From positions 242,875 to 306,874 of the forward strand of contig JAAOMT010000571.1 in NCBI GenBank assembly GCA_016748015.1: DNA of 64,000 nucleotides. The letters run 5' to 3'. Positions 9,387 to 22,684 of this stretch are shown in pieces; positions within the stretch are counted from its first letter, which is position 1, and each line of letters opens with the position of its first letter. The notes under the pieces were generated by a model that did not search any database, had not been told where the DNA came from, and saw nothing but the letters and a program-made list of their open reading frames with translations. This DNA comes from Geosiphon pyriformis. Lineage: Eukaryota > Glomeromycota > Glomeromycetes > Archaeosporales > Geosiphonaceae. The position numbers and the translations under genes are program-made.

Positions 9387-12300
9387 TTTGTAGTTAACAA
9401 AGGCTACACGATTCATAGTGTTTTGGAATGCCCATTCTGCAAAGTGGTGTTAAATTCTTTGGTCTCTGATGGCAGCTTGATTTTGGATCCAGTAGAGATT
9501 AAAAATAAGGTTGATAGTATAATGAAGGGCTGAACAAGGAAGAGGGCCATGCTGAGAAGTGTTCCTGATTTGTGGCAGTGTTAATATCTGCTATTAAATT
9601 ATGTTGATAATAATGCTTTTTCAGGTGTGATGAATGCTATCAGTTTGGATGACTTGACATGTGTGATTAAGGATTTGCTGGATGGTAAAGCTGCTGGCTT
9701 GTCTGACATTTCAAATAAACTTTGGAAACATTGTGATGGTTTTGTGCTAAACTTGCTTCTGGACCTTCTGAATATTTGTTTAATGTGTGAGTCAATTCTC
9801 CATGGTTGGAAGGAAGCTTGGGTGTCAATGATTCCCAAGCCCTATGAGTGGAAGGGTGTCTTAACAAATATTGGGCCAATTGCTTTAATTGAGACTGCTT
9901 ATAAGATTTTTTATAAGTTGTTGTCTAACAGAATTTTTTCAGTATGCAGTTTATTCAACATACTTCGTGAAAACAATTTTTCAGTGCTTAAGGGAACGAC
10001 CACTCAGTCTCTTATTTTTGCCATTGGTTTGGTTGTTGAAGACACTTTGGAGAAGGATTGTGAACTTTGACTTGTGCTACAAGATATGCATAAAGCCTAT
10101 AACTCTGTAGGTTGGCATCACTTGCATAATAGTTTGGTTCAGATCAAAATGTGTGGGTGTTTTATTAGATTTTTTGGTTCAATTTACAATGACTGTGTTA
10201 ACCGGGTTATGACTGATTTTGGTCTAATGGATGACTACCAGGTGCATGATAATCTTGATTAGAGTGAGGTTTTCTCTTTTTTGCTGTGGAGGATCTTTTA
10301 TAACCCCCTTTTGTGTGAGATCAAGAGACAGGAAAGTTTGTGTGGTTACCGAATTGATATTAAATTTGTAGCTAAGACTGGCAGAATAGAAAACCAAGGC
10401 AGTTTAACTTCTTTTCTGGCTGCTGGTGCATTCGTGGATAATACTATCTGGGTGGAGAGCAGTCAGGCTGCCACTCAGTATATCCTGAACACAGTGAGTG
10501 AATTTTTCAGGATAAATGACATTTCTATCAATAATGAAAAAACTGTAGTCATTCCTATCAATCAGAAAATTAGTAATGCTTCATTGTCAATTAGTGATCT
10601 GCTGATTTTAATTGCTTGCAGGAAGAAGTCTTATCAATATCTTGGCATTTATTTGTCATCTGAGGAGTTGTCCAAACCGAGCTTGGCTAAGATGCACATG
10701 GATGTCAGGTTTTTTGTCAATTTGGTTATCAAGAAAGCTATTTCAGACAAGCAGTTTCTTTATCTAGTATTAACTGTGTTGCAACCGATTATTAGTTACA
10801 GGACTCAATTCAGTTTTGTCTCCAGGAATGTGTATATAAAATGGGATACATTGATCAGGAGGAGGTTGAGGCTTAAAGCTGGTCTTCCAAGAGACTTTCC
10901 CAATAAGGCCTTTCATCATCCTTCTTTGTATGGTTTAAGATCTTTTGAGCAGTTGTAAACTGAATGCAAGGTGGCTTTTGTGTTGTGTTTCTCAAATGCT
11001 GATAGTATTTTTGGTCATTTGTTCAATCATAGATCTTTGAATCTTTAAGTCTTGGGTTGATCACCTATTTACTCTTTATATTGTTTGATTAGATTGTGTG
11101 TCAGCCCAGTCAATAATTTTTTGGCAGGAGTTTTTAGAATTTTTTTGGACTGTGGCATGTCTCTTGGCAATCTCTCTGTTTTTGCATTCCGATTTTCTAG
11201 TGGGACACCAATATCTGCAGTCTTAGGTGCTTCTTTGTTTTATGATGTCTCTTTGTCTCTCAGAAAGTTTGGGATTGCTTTTGCCGAGCAGTTATATACT
11301 AAAAAGGGTTTAATTTTTGATTGGAAAAACTTTTGTCATTGGAAAAGACTTGATCCAAAAGGCCCTGTCTCTTATTGGTTCACTTTGATTTGTGACTTTT
11401 TGGATTGATCTTTTACTTTTGATGATTTGCGTATTGAAGGTTTGTGGGATATGAAAGTTTGCAGTTCAGGTGCAGTTTTCAGATTGAGCTATTGTCTCTC
11501 TTTAGTAAATATGAAGGTAGTCAATGTTTACACTAATGGATCATTGAGAGATTTGGGTTCATGTGAAATGAAATGTGGTGCTGCTGCTTATTTCTTGGAT
11601 CTGGACATGTGTATTGGTGCTAAGGTTGGTGAATTGGTGTCTTCGACTATGGTAGAATTGTAGGCGATTGCTTTGGCATTAGAGTATGTTTCCCTTGACA
11701 GTTCTGTAGTGGTTTATTCAGATAGTCAGGCTGCATTGGATGTATGTGTGGCTGAATTTGCTCTGGTGTTTCCAGATTTCCACAACCACTGTTGGATAGA
11801 GTGGCATGGCATTGTCAATTTAATTAGTGAAAAGCAGCTTGTTGTTTCTTGGCATAAGGTAAAAAGACATTCAGGTGTTGTAGGTAATGAGCATGCTGAT
11901 AAGTTGGCTGGTCTAGCTGTGAGCTCTTCTTTGGCACTTCTTGTTTTGGTTAAAGAGAAATTTATCATGGCTGCCAGGAAGGCTGTATCTGGGAATGTTC
12001 ATTATTTTGCTCATGAGATTTTCAGGTCTATTAATCAGACTTGCTGGGAGGTTGGTCCTGGTTTCAACACTGTTGATAACAGTTTGCTTGGTAATGTGGA
12101 CTGGTTTTGCACTGCTTCAGTGTGGCATCTTGACTCCCATATGGCAGCTGGCTTTACCAGTAAATCTACGGCTGGTTTGCGCTCTTATTTTTTAAAGGCT
12201 CTCCACTGCCATCTCCCAGTTGCTGTGCAAAAATGTCTGTATAATAAGGTCTACCTGAGTGTCTTATGTTTGTATTGTGATGAGGTGGAAAGTTCCGACC

Positions 12301-12809
12301 ATTCTTTTGTTTGCACATTTGATTCTGATGCTTGTAAGAGCATTCTCAAGTCTTATCTGGTCAAGTGGCAAAGTGTTTCTGGATTGGACTTGCATTTGTC
12401 TCGTGTCTCACAAGTGCTCTCTCTGTGCACATCTGATAATGTGTTGTATACTACCGTGGGCAAAAGTTTTGTGTTTAGGGATTGAGTTTAGGAAGCTTTG
12501 TTTATTTTAGATGATACCAAGGTTGTGGGAAAGTTTATTGTTAATTTTGTTTGAGAATTGGGTGCTGCTCACTACTTGAATATTTGGGTAATTAGAGCTA
12601 AATATAGGGCTTTAATAGAAAAAGGCGGTTTAATTCTACTTGATAGTTCTGTGTATTTTGTGACTCATGGTTTGTTATGCATGTTTTCTGCTAGAGTGAT
12701 TAGATTGCTTGGAATTTCCAAGGTGGTTGGTGTCTGTTTTGGTTTTTATAAACATAGCTGCTTTTTTTCTAGTATAAATGGTGTGGTTTCTTTTCTGATA
12801 GATTTATAG
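9387..12809 (+). pseudogene. LINE A ORF2: reverse transcriptase, RNase H and C-terminal domain
   Basis: From about 9627 to 12809 one frame is kept without indels and is closed only by stops. These include TGA 10068 (EL*LVLQ, Trp), TAG 10260 (LD*SEV, Gln), TAA 10956 (Gln-like), TGA 11406, TAG 11661 (EL*AIAL, Gln) and TGA 12483 (Trp-like). RT blocks: GKAAGLSDISNKLWKH, MIPKP, GTTTQSLIFAIGL and the catalytic AFVDNTIW, where VDD is expected. RNase H: VYTNGSL (first Asp lost), VEL*AIALALEYV and VYSDSQAALDV. A C-terminal domain has CLYCDEVESSDH, possibly a zinc site. The enzyme would perform target-primed reverse transcription in the nucleus. The copy is dead. Confidence 0.9.
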
Positions 12810-12817
12810 TGTTGCTT

Positions 12818-12943
12818 TGATTGGTCTAAGTGGCTGGTTACATGTAGAAAGTGCATGATTAGTGCCTAGTTTAAATCACTTAGTTTGATGTATTACACTA
12901 AGTGGTTTTTGAACTTCACTCGTTAAATGTTAATAAAAAAAAA
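12818..12943 (+). repeat. LINE A 3' tail with 8-bp stem hairpin
   Basis: A noncoding tail shared by all seven LINE 3' ends in the window (GATTGGTCTAAGTGGCTGGT ...). CACTTAGT at 12877-12884 pairs with ACTAAGTG at 12897-12904 across a 12-base loop. The tail ends in an A-run. It is probably the RT recognition region, as known for other LINE 3' ends. Confidence 0.7.
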
Positions 12944-15466
12944 ATATATACTTTTAGTTTATTAAAAAATTAGCAAAAAAAAGTGTTAAATTATAAAATA
13001 GTACTATAAAAAAGCTTTTTTTTTGAAAAAATAAATTTTATTTTATTTTATTTTTATTAATATTTTTTTTATAAATTAATTCAATAAAAATCTATTTTAA
13101 AAATCAACTTTTTTTCTAATTATTATTGTTTAAAATTCACAATTATAATTAATATTCTAAAATTTAGCTATTAATTTCAATAATTATTTGAATTTTAAGT
13201 CTAAATTGAAAATTATTTTTTTATTTTTTTATTTTTATTTTTATTTTTTTTATTTTTTTCTTATATTATTAAATAATCTATAGTTAAGACTTTTTATAAA
13301 AAATTGAATTTTACAGCAAAATAATTACATATTATTAAAAATTTACAAACAAAAAATTTTTGTAAAAAAAATTAATTTTTATTGCAAAGTAATTATACAA
13401 ATAATTAATACAGAATTAATTTTTTTATTATAAATCCAACAATATATATAATTTAAAGTACAAAAAAATACTTTAAAAAATAAATTAACTTATTAAAGTT
13501 TTATTAATTTTTATTAATAATAAAATTAATAATAACAAAAAAAAAACCTTTAATAATAACATAAAATTATTATATATAATTTTTTATGTAATATTTTTAA
13601 TATATATATATAATTTAATTATAATTTGGCTTGTAAATTCAAAAAACATAAAAAACCAAAATAATAAATCAAAATAATATAATGTTAATTAATATTTTTT
13701 GTTAAAAAAATTAATTATTTTAATATTAAGTTTAATATTTTATTAAGTTTTTTTAATAATAATAATATTAAATTATTAAAAACTTTTTTTTAAAATTAAT
13801 TAAAAACAAAAATTTAAAAATATTGTTTTATTTATTAATATAAATAACAGCAAACCATAAATTTTTACTTTTATATTTAAATTTAAATTTAAAAAATAGA
13901 TTACAATACTATTTATAATATTTAAAAAACTAATATTTTTAATAAAACTATTAATAAATATTTAAATTTTCTTTAAATAGATTTTTTAAAGCTAAAATAA
14001 ATAATTTTATAACAATATATATTATAAGTAAAAAAAAATTTTCTTTTTTTTTATTTTTATGATCATAATTAAAGCAAAGAGTAAAAAAGTTTTAAATATT
14101 ACTTTTTTTATAATATATAATAAAATTTCAATAAAAAAAGATTTTTTTATTGTAAAAAGCTATTTTTAGCAGCTTTTGAAGCATTTTTTTCATTTTTAAT
14201 TAATAATTTTTTTTTAGTTAAAGTTTTTTTAAGAAATATATTCAGATTAGTTTTAGTATTGTTTTTACTTTTTTTAAGAATCCAAATATATTTAACAACA
14301 AATTAGTTAATAAGCTGATCTTCTTTATTATTATTACTAATATTACTATTATCTTTTTATAAATAGTCAAAAAAACCAAAAATTTAAAAAAACACTAATA
14401 ATTGTTTGTGTTTACTATTAATATATTAAATCTCTTTAATAATAATCAGTCTTTTTTTTAATGTAAATAACAATAGCAATAACATATTTTTTATAATAAA
14501 CCAAGATTATTTATTAGTTATATTGCCAAATATAATGTTTTTTAGCAGATTATTGCCAGTTCTAAAAGCAAAACAAATTATTGAGTTATTTAATTTTAAA
14601 AATTAGACTAATTAAATAGAAACTAAATTAAACTTTTCTTTTTTGTTTTTTAATATTGTCTTTAATAGTACTTAAAAAACAATTTTAAATTATTAAAAAT
14701 TCTTTAGGTAAATAGTCTTTATTCTAATATTTGGTATTACTTTTAAAATTAAATTGATTTTAGTTAATTTTTTATTTTATTTATTGTTTGGCTTTGTTAA
14801 ACTTAAATTAATTTTTAAAAACAATATTAAGTTATTTTATATAAACTTTGCTTTCAAAAATTTTTTGATTGTTGCTATTAGTATTTTTATTGATAGTTTT
14901 TTTTAACTACATCTAAAATTGCAAAATTTTCTGTGGTGACTTCTGGTTTTCTTTCTTTTATTTTTATTATACTTCATAATATCTCTTTTAATACATTTTT
15001 TGATAATATTAAAAACATTTTTGGTGGTTTTAGTGTTATTATTTTTGTTAAATTAAAGTCTGTTGGTTTGTAACAATATACTATTGTTAATTTTAAATAT
15101 TTTTTTTGTTGCTACTGCTTTTAATAACTGGTTTATATTAATAAAAAAAAACAGTATTCAGATTTTTTTTTTTAATTAAAAAAAGATCATTATTTCAAAA
15201 AAATTTTTAAGACCAAATTGGTTAATCTTTTTTTTAACTATATTATTTTTGAAATCAGTAATATAATTTCTTAAATTGGTAATCATACTTGTTTTATTTT
15301 TTGTTTTCTGGATTTTTATTATTATTTATGCTTTATTATTATTACTTTTAAGTTTAAAAAAAACATTAAAACTTATTGTAACAAAAATTAAAGTTTTATA
15401 CAAGTGTTAAATTTAGTAAAAACTCTTAAGTGTTATTATTATTATAATTATTAAAGTCTAAATTAT
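12944..15466 (+). repeat. Extremely AT-rich decayed LINE sequence
   Basis: From about 13860 it can be followed alongside 35900-37000 and 53930-55560 in the same orientation, for example the AATTAAAGCAAAGAGTAAAA-type block at 14068 versus 35935 and 54185. It therefore belongs to a repeat family, probably a LINE 5'/ORF1 region with nearly all C and G replaced. 12944-13860 shows only A/T runs and no supportable feature. Confidence 0.55.
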
Positions 15467-15805
15467 TTGTTTGCTAATTATAAAGTATTATTTCTTCTGT
15501 TTTTTAAACTGTTTTCCAAATTAGTAGTTGGCTTTAAGCTTTTTGTGTTATTTTTTGTTAATAACAAGTTTTATATTATGACTTTTGTTTTTTTGGCTTT
15601 TTTATTTGCTGTTTTTTTGGTTGTTTTTGTTATTGATTTTGTTGTTAAGTTTAAATTGAATTCTTTAAAAACTCAAATTTCGAATTTGGCTATTTTAGTA
15701 AAATTTATTGTTAAATCTATTGGTTTTTTAGTTATTTTAGTTATTAGTTTTTTGAATGATAATACTATTGAGGCTCTTTTAGTTAAAAAAATTTGTTTTT
15801 TATAA
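15467..15805 (+). pseudogene. Remnant of a LINE ORF1 C-terminal region
   Basis: An open frame of 112 codons (start is TTG, so not a true start). It is hydrophobic in appearance because Pro, Ala, Ser and Thr codons seem to have become Phe, Leu, Val and Ile through C-to-T change. A charged, helical core remains (VVKFKLNSLKTQISNLAILV). A degenerate counterpart lies at 55680-55940. The pattern fits a coiled-coil C-terminus of LINE ORF1 as I remember it from glomeromycete elements. It must not be taken for a membrane protein. No function is expected. Confidence 0.45.
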
Positions 15806-16117
15806 AGTATACTGCTAACAATTTTTTCAATTTTTGATTAGTATTTTAAAAAATATTTTCAGTTTTAGATCTGAAATTAATTTTGGTAATATAGATTATA
15901 ATAAAATACTGTTTGCTAAACTTTTTTTAAATAAAAATACTATTAAGTATATTATAACTTTATAATATATTAAGTTCTAATATAAAAAATAGTATTAAGT
16001 TTATTAAATTATTTTTTAGTGAATTCATCTTTAATTTTAGGAATTTAAATAGTATTATTGAAAAAATTAGTAGACTGAATTTACTCTGGCTTTTTTTGTT
16101 TTAATATAGTATTGTTT

Positions 16118-16240
16118 TAATTGGCTTGAATAATTAGTCACATATAGAAAGTACATAATTTATATTTAGTTTAGATTACTTAGTTTAATGTATTATACTA
16201 GACAATATTTAGGTTTTATATATTAAACATATAAAAAATA
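16118..16240 (+). repeat. LINE 3' tail (copy G), isolated
   Basis: It aligns with the LINE A tail: ATTGGCTTGAATAATTAGTC ... GTATTATACTAG. The sequence immediately upstream is an ORF1-type remnant, not the ORF2 end. The copy is therefore internally deleted or a composite. Confidence 0.6.
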
Positions 16241-19200
16241 TATTATATATATTTGATTTATATAAAATATTAAATATAAATGTCTTTTTTTTAACAAAAT
16301 TATTATTTAAAAAAATTTTATAATTTTTGCCAAAAAATTATTTAATAAACTAAATTTTAACTTTACAAAAAACTGAAACAAATTTTAAAATATTTATTTA
16401 AAATTTGTAAATTTACAAATCTATATTTACAAAGTTCATTAAAAATTTACACAAAATTTAAAAAATTTTAAATAAATTTATCTCAAATTTCAATTTTTTT
16501 ATAATTGTTTTTAAATATAAAATTAAAATTAAGTTTTACAATTGATAATAAACTACAAAATTATTTAAATCATATATAAAAACTGTTTATAAAAAATAGT
16601 TTTTCTTAAAACTATATTGAAAAAAAATTTATATTAAAATAAATTTTTTTTAAATTTGGTTTGACCAAATTTTTAATTAATAAAAATATGTTCAAATAGT
16701 AATAAAATTTACTAAATTTTATAATTAAAATAAAAAAACTACTTATACTTAAAATAATATTTTTAATTTTTATTTAAAATAGTTATTGTTTTTTCTGTAT
16801 TAATAAAAATATTTTAAATATTTTTGGTTAAATTTTTAATGTTTAATTAAGTTTATTAATTTGTAATAATATATTATTGTGTATTTTAAGTTTCTTAAAA
16901 CTGTTTATATTGTTTTAATCTGTTAATTAATATTAATAATTAAAAATAATATTAAAATATTTTTTATAATATATTAAAAACCAAGTTAATTAATGTGTTT
17001 TTTAGTTATATAATTTTTAAAATAGTAATTTGATTTTTAAATTAATAATTAATTTTGTTTTATTTTTTGGTTTTTTAATCATATTATTATCAAAATATTA
17101 TTTTATAAAAAAATATTATATAATCAAAAATTCTTAAATAATAGTACTATTATAAATATTAAGACTTAAATATTTAGTTTTTAATAATAAAACTGTTTAA
17201 ATTAATTTTAAAATCTTTTTTAAATTTTTTATTGTATTTAAAATTCTAATAAATTAATTAATTAATTTGGTTTTTTATGTTAAAATTGCTATTTTATTTT
17301 TAATATAATGTATAAATTTAAATTGATTTTTTTAAATTTAAATTATATAATCTGTTTAATATAATAAAATTTATTATTAGAAAGATTAGTTTTTTTAGTA
17401 AAATTAGTTATATTTTTTATAATTATTATATCTTTTATAAATATTAAAACATAATTTATTATATTAAAAATCCAAATTAAACATATTTTTAAAAAATTTC
17501 AAAATCTTAAAAACTAAGTACTTTAATCAATAAAACTTTAAAAAATTTTACAAAATAGATATGTTTAAAAAAAATCTTTATCAATTTAATTAAAACATTT
17601 TTTAACAAAATTTAAATATTGTTTAAATTATTTAAAAACTTAAAATACTTAAAAATTAATTATATTTAAAATAAAATTCAAAGTATTATTTACAAAGCCA
17701 CTATATTTTATAATATTAATTTTATTAAATTTATTTTTTAGTAATTTGTTTTTGTTTTTTGTTAATTTTGAAGTTTGGTAAACTTTTTATTTTTATACTT
17801 ATTAAAACAATTTGACAATTAGTATTAAACTATATATTTATATTATAAATTTTTTTATTAAATACAATATTTAAGAGTTTTTTGTAAATAAAAACATAAT
17901 TAATAATTTTATAAAATACTTAAATAAATAAATAACTTTTAAACTATTTGTAAACATATTTTAAAACCAAAATTATAAAATTTTTTAAAACTTTTATATT
18001 ATTTTTTGCTATTTTTATTGAAATTTTTATTTATTATTACAAATAAACTTTTATTAGCATTAATTATTATATTATTAACAATAATAATTTAAAACATATA
18101 CTTATAATAAAAATACTAATATAAAATTTAAATAAAAAAATAAACAATTTTTTTTAAACAATAATTTAAAATTAATTTATAAACAATTTAAAAACTTTAC
18201 TAATATGTTTAATTTTATTATTATTAATTACTGTTATATTAAAGCTAAAAAAATCATTTTCTTTATTTAAATAAAAATTTTTGTTTTTTAACAATTAATT
18301 TTAAATTATAATTAAAGTTAACAAGCATTTTATCTTTAAAAAAATTCAAAATTATTTTAATTTTTTTTTATAAAATTAAGACCAAATTAAAATAGCTTTA
18401 ATCAAAAATTTAAGAACTTATTATTAATTTTATTAGCAAATATGACAATTAATTTACAATTTTATATATTTAATCTATTAAAAACTTAAATTTTTTTTTA
18501 ATCTACTTATTTTTGAACTCAAATTGTTTAAAGTCAATAAAAAAAACTAAATTTAAAGAAAAGATATTAAAATTAAAACTATATTTATTTAAGTTTTTAT
18601 TAATTATTTATGCTTAAAACTTTTTATTAAAAACACTTAAATATTTAATAAAAAACTGTTTTTTAATATATACAAAAATAAACCAATTTTTAAATTAAAT
18701 TTGTATTAATAATTTGTAATAATTTACAAATATAATAAATGTTTTAATTAAAATTATGCAGAATTTTAAAATTTTAATAATAACAATTTTAAGTAAATTA
18801 AAGTAAAATTTAAGCAATTTAAATAAATTTTATTAAATAATAAATAGTATTTATTTTTGTTATGTTTTAATAAAATATAGTCTAATTATTACTTAAAACT
18901 ATACAATAACAAATTAAATTGGATTTTTAAACTGGTTGTAATTTTTTAAAATAAAAGTTAATAGATTTAATATTTTTATCACCAAAATTAAAATTGCTTA
19001 AATATTTAGATTTTAAATTAAATTTTTACATGCATTTTTATAATATTATTACAGTTAAATTTTTTACTTTTTAGCTTTTATTTATTTACTTAGTTATAGT
19101 TAGTTATATATATTAAATATAAATATCATTAATTAACTATCTTATTTTTAAAATTAATTATTAATATAATTATTAACTTGATTAATATCTTAATTATTAA

Positions 19201-20945
19201 CTTAGTTATTTATTTGATTATTAATATAATTACTAAAATAATTATAAATTTTTTTTTAAAAATATATAAACAATACTTTTTGAAAATATAAAAAAGCATT
19301 TATACATAAATTACATTCAGATTAATACAATAATATTTAATTTTTTATTTTTTTTTACTATTTTTTTTTCTTTTTTTATTAATTTATATAATTGTTAGTT
19401 TTTATAAAGTATATTGAATAAAACATTTACTAAAAAGTATAATTAATACTTAATATTAAATTCTAAAAGCACTAATATGAAATATAAAATTAAATTGGTG
19501 TGTTATCTTTTATTAATAATATAAATTATTCTTTTATTTCCAGATTTTTTTATTACTTTTTGAAAATAATAGTGATTAAAATATTTATAAAATTAATTTT
19601 ACATATTAAATTTTTATTAATTCAATATGCTTATTAAAGTTGAATTATTTTTTTGATTATTTTATTGTTATATAATATTGTTTTCTCTTGCTATTTATTA
19701 GTTTATTAATTAAATTATAACAATACTTAAAAATTAAAAATATTACAATAATTAAAATTTTAATATTTAAAGCTTTTAAAAATTAATATTACATAAAAAC
19801 ATTAAAAGTTATAATAATATTATAATTAGTATAATTATAATAAAATTAATGTAAATACTAAAAAAATTGATACTTTATTTTTTGTAAATAAAATAAGTTA
19901 TTAAATAAAAATAGTACTTTAAAAAATACCAAAAAAATAAATTTTTTGGTATTTTAAAAAAGTTGGTTTTAAGAAAAACTATTTTAAATAACCAATTTTT
20001 ATATTTTGGTTTCTACTATTTTATAGCTAATTATTAACTATAAAATTTAATTTAGCTTTGTTTTTAAAAGTGTATATTAAAAATAAGATGTAATAATTTA
20101 AAAAAACTTGAAATTAAAAATTAATTTATTGAAAGATTTTTTCAAATAAAATTTTATATCATCTTTTCTTGTATAATTTAAAACTATTTAAACAAATTCA
20201 AATTAAAAATAAAATAAAATTATTGCTAATCTTTTTAAATACTTTAGATATTGTAAATTGTTAATTTGTATATTATTTTTTGAATTTACAAATTATTGAT
20301 TAGGCTTCTAAAAATCTATTACAATTTTCTGTTAAGTTACAAGATAATTCAGTCAATAATATTTTGGCTAAAATAATTAAGATTTAATATGGCTTTTAAT
20401 AAACAGTTTTATAATAAATATAATTAAATTTTTAATTAAAAGATCTTTTATTGCTAAAAAAACTGAATTTAAAAAATCTTATGTCTAATTAATTTAAAAT
20501 TACTGTTAAGCTTTTATAAATTTGTAGTTTAAAAGCAACTGCTATGCTTGTTAATTATAATTTTGATTGTTAAAGTATATATAGTTTAAATTGTTTTTTA
20601 ATTATTAAGAAATATTTGGTAAAAACAAAACTTTCTGTCATAAATATTTTTATTAATAATTTATTGAAAAAAATAAATAATCTGTAATATATTAGTATTT
20701 TTTAAGAATCTAAATATAAATATTAATGTTTATGTTTTTGGTTTAACTTTATTAATTCTGATTAAACTGCAAGTTATTTTATTGGTATTTGAATATATTT
20801 CAATATTAATAATAATAAAAACTTATTTAAATAGTCAAATCATTTACAATTATTGTTAAATTAAAAAAAAACAAATTATCAATTTTATTTACTTAAAAAA
20901 CATTTTAGTTATTTGATTTAAGATAAAAAATCATTTCAACATTTA
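16241..20945. repeat. AT desert, decayed repeats
   Basis: No frame longer than about 60 codons and almost no GC. Parts can be matched by eye to the ORF1-type repeat: 16700-17100 follows 15000-15330 and 36720-36960 (plus strand). 20280-20900 looks like decayed LINE coding sequence. Otherwise I see only A/T homopolymers and TTAA-type words. Confidence 0.5.
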
Positions 20946-22197
20946 CTAAGGTTCTAACAGTTAATGAAGCTTTTAAGTGGTTCCAAAGAACTGCAAAAAA
21001 AAAAAACAAAAAAAAAAGGGAACCTTATTATTTGTAATATTATTTCTATGAAAAACATAATACGCAAGAGGAAATATGAATCGCATCATGACCATTTCTG
21101 TTTTTAGAAGAAGTTAAGTTTACTGCGAGAAATGAGCACAGAAAAAAAGGCTGATATATATTAAAAGAATAAAGTTAGGAATATGCGCGAAGGAAATACA
21201 TCCCTTGGAAATTACAAGTAAACAAACAATGATCATCATTTATTATAACCTAAGAAGGAAACACCAATGGATTCTATTTAAAAAAAACCATTTTTCCAAT
21301 TCAAAAAATTATAAGGCTAATAATTCGGACCAGAAATACCTGATTTATTATATGTACCCTTGGAAAAGGAAAGGAAGTACATGTACCAAATATATTTAAA
21401 AATTAAACATTAATAATTACCATTTTTAATCTACAAATATTCTCAACACGTTTTTTTTTTTTTTTTTTTTAATTGCCTTTTGAACATGTATAATAAACTC
21501 CTTTTTTTTATCAATAGAAGCTAAAAAACGTGAACATTTTAAAAAATTTTTTTTTATCATATTACATTTACATGTATCACGTTTCTATAAAAATTTAATT
21601 ATGATATAATTCAATTTTTACAAAAGGAAAATCATTTCATACGAAAAAAAATTGTGATTCAGTCGTTTTTAAAAAGGCTGAAATCTTTTAATCAAATAAA
21701 AACAAAAATTTTGAGTATATAATAATATTCCTTAAATTGAATCATCAATTTATTAGATTATATTGCTAAAACATTAATGACAATGAATTTTTCAAAATTA
21801 ATTCAAAATTAAATTTCTTTAATGAAAGATTGTAAGAGAATTGAATTTTAATTATAATTGAATTCATCTTGTGTCGATATAAGAATTCTCAACTGGATAA
21901 AACATATGAAATTTAATCGGTTGGATCAGAAAAATTTTCATGGTTCACAAGTTTTTCCTTGAAAAATAAAATTTTTTGACAGATAAACTACTTGAGGATT
22001 TTGAGCTAAAAACTCTTTATCAGTAATGTCATAATCCAAAAAGACTCCAGATATCTTTTAATTCAGATTAATGTCTTGAACATTTGTTTCTTTATTTTTT
22101 TTAAATGTGAAATTATTATACAGTTTTTTTGCTTATTTTTATTGATTTAGGGTAGTGTTGCATGATTGTTACCACGGCTTTGATTTTTTTTGAGTTA

Positions 22198-22250
<53 letters not shown>

Positions 22251-22273
22251 GTGTGTGTGTGTGTGTGTGTGTT
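22198..22273 (+). repeat. (GTATGT)n then (GT)n microsatellite
   Basis: About seven GTATGT units run into about ten GT units, with a TTGTGATTTTGTGATTTTG trailer. Confidence 0.9.
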
Positions 22274-22650
22274 TGTGATTTTGTGATTTTGTTATCAGTT
22301 TCAGCTTCGGACGTCACTTGAGAATCATGAATGAAAAAGCATATTTAGAATTTTGAAACCATAGAAAGGGCAAAGAAATTCATGAAAAATGAAAATTCTT
22401 TCGAGAAAGTGGATGAAAATTAAAAATATTTTGATGGTGAAATTGAATATTGCGAAATGATGCAAATGATAACAGAGTTTTCAGGATTTCAAGGTGTTTT
22501 TCGAGAATGGATTCTTTGAGAAAAACGAAAATGAAATTTAAATTTTTAATGTAACTACGTTTTTTCCAAAATGCGCTATGATTGGTTAATAAAGGTGTTT
22601 TTAGTCATTCCAGATGAGGGAGGTAATAAAATTGCGTTGTAAAATCTATC

Positions 22651-22684
<34 letters not shown>
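22651..22684 (+). repeat. (ATA)n microsatellite
   Basis: About eleven ATA units, 220 bp beyond the stop of the zinc-finger gene. Confidence 0.9.

Larger units (their letters stand above)
9308..12943 (+). mobile_element. LINE A, 5' part removed by Ty3 B-, lightly decayed
   Basis: A non-LTR retrotransposon carrying the end of the endonuclease linker, RT, RNase H, a C-terminal domain, a conserved 3' tail and a terminal A-rich run (12930-12943). LINE D (45721-52440) shows the full plan. It is broken at 9308 by the B- element. Of all LINE copies in the window this has the fewest substitutions and essentially no frameshifts. Confidence 0.92.

Noticed and set aside
585-12809. Reassigned stop codons (TAG/TGA/TAA read as Gln or Trp) as an explanation for long interrupted frames
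   Set aside because: All three stops are affected, only in repeats, and the zinc-finger gene uses TGG for Trp and has no internal stops. Decay explains it better.
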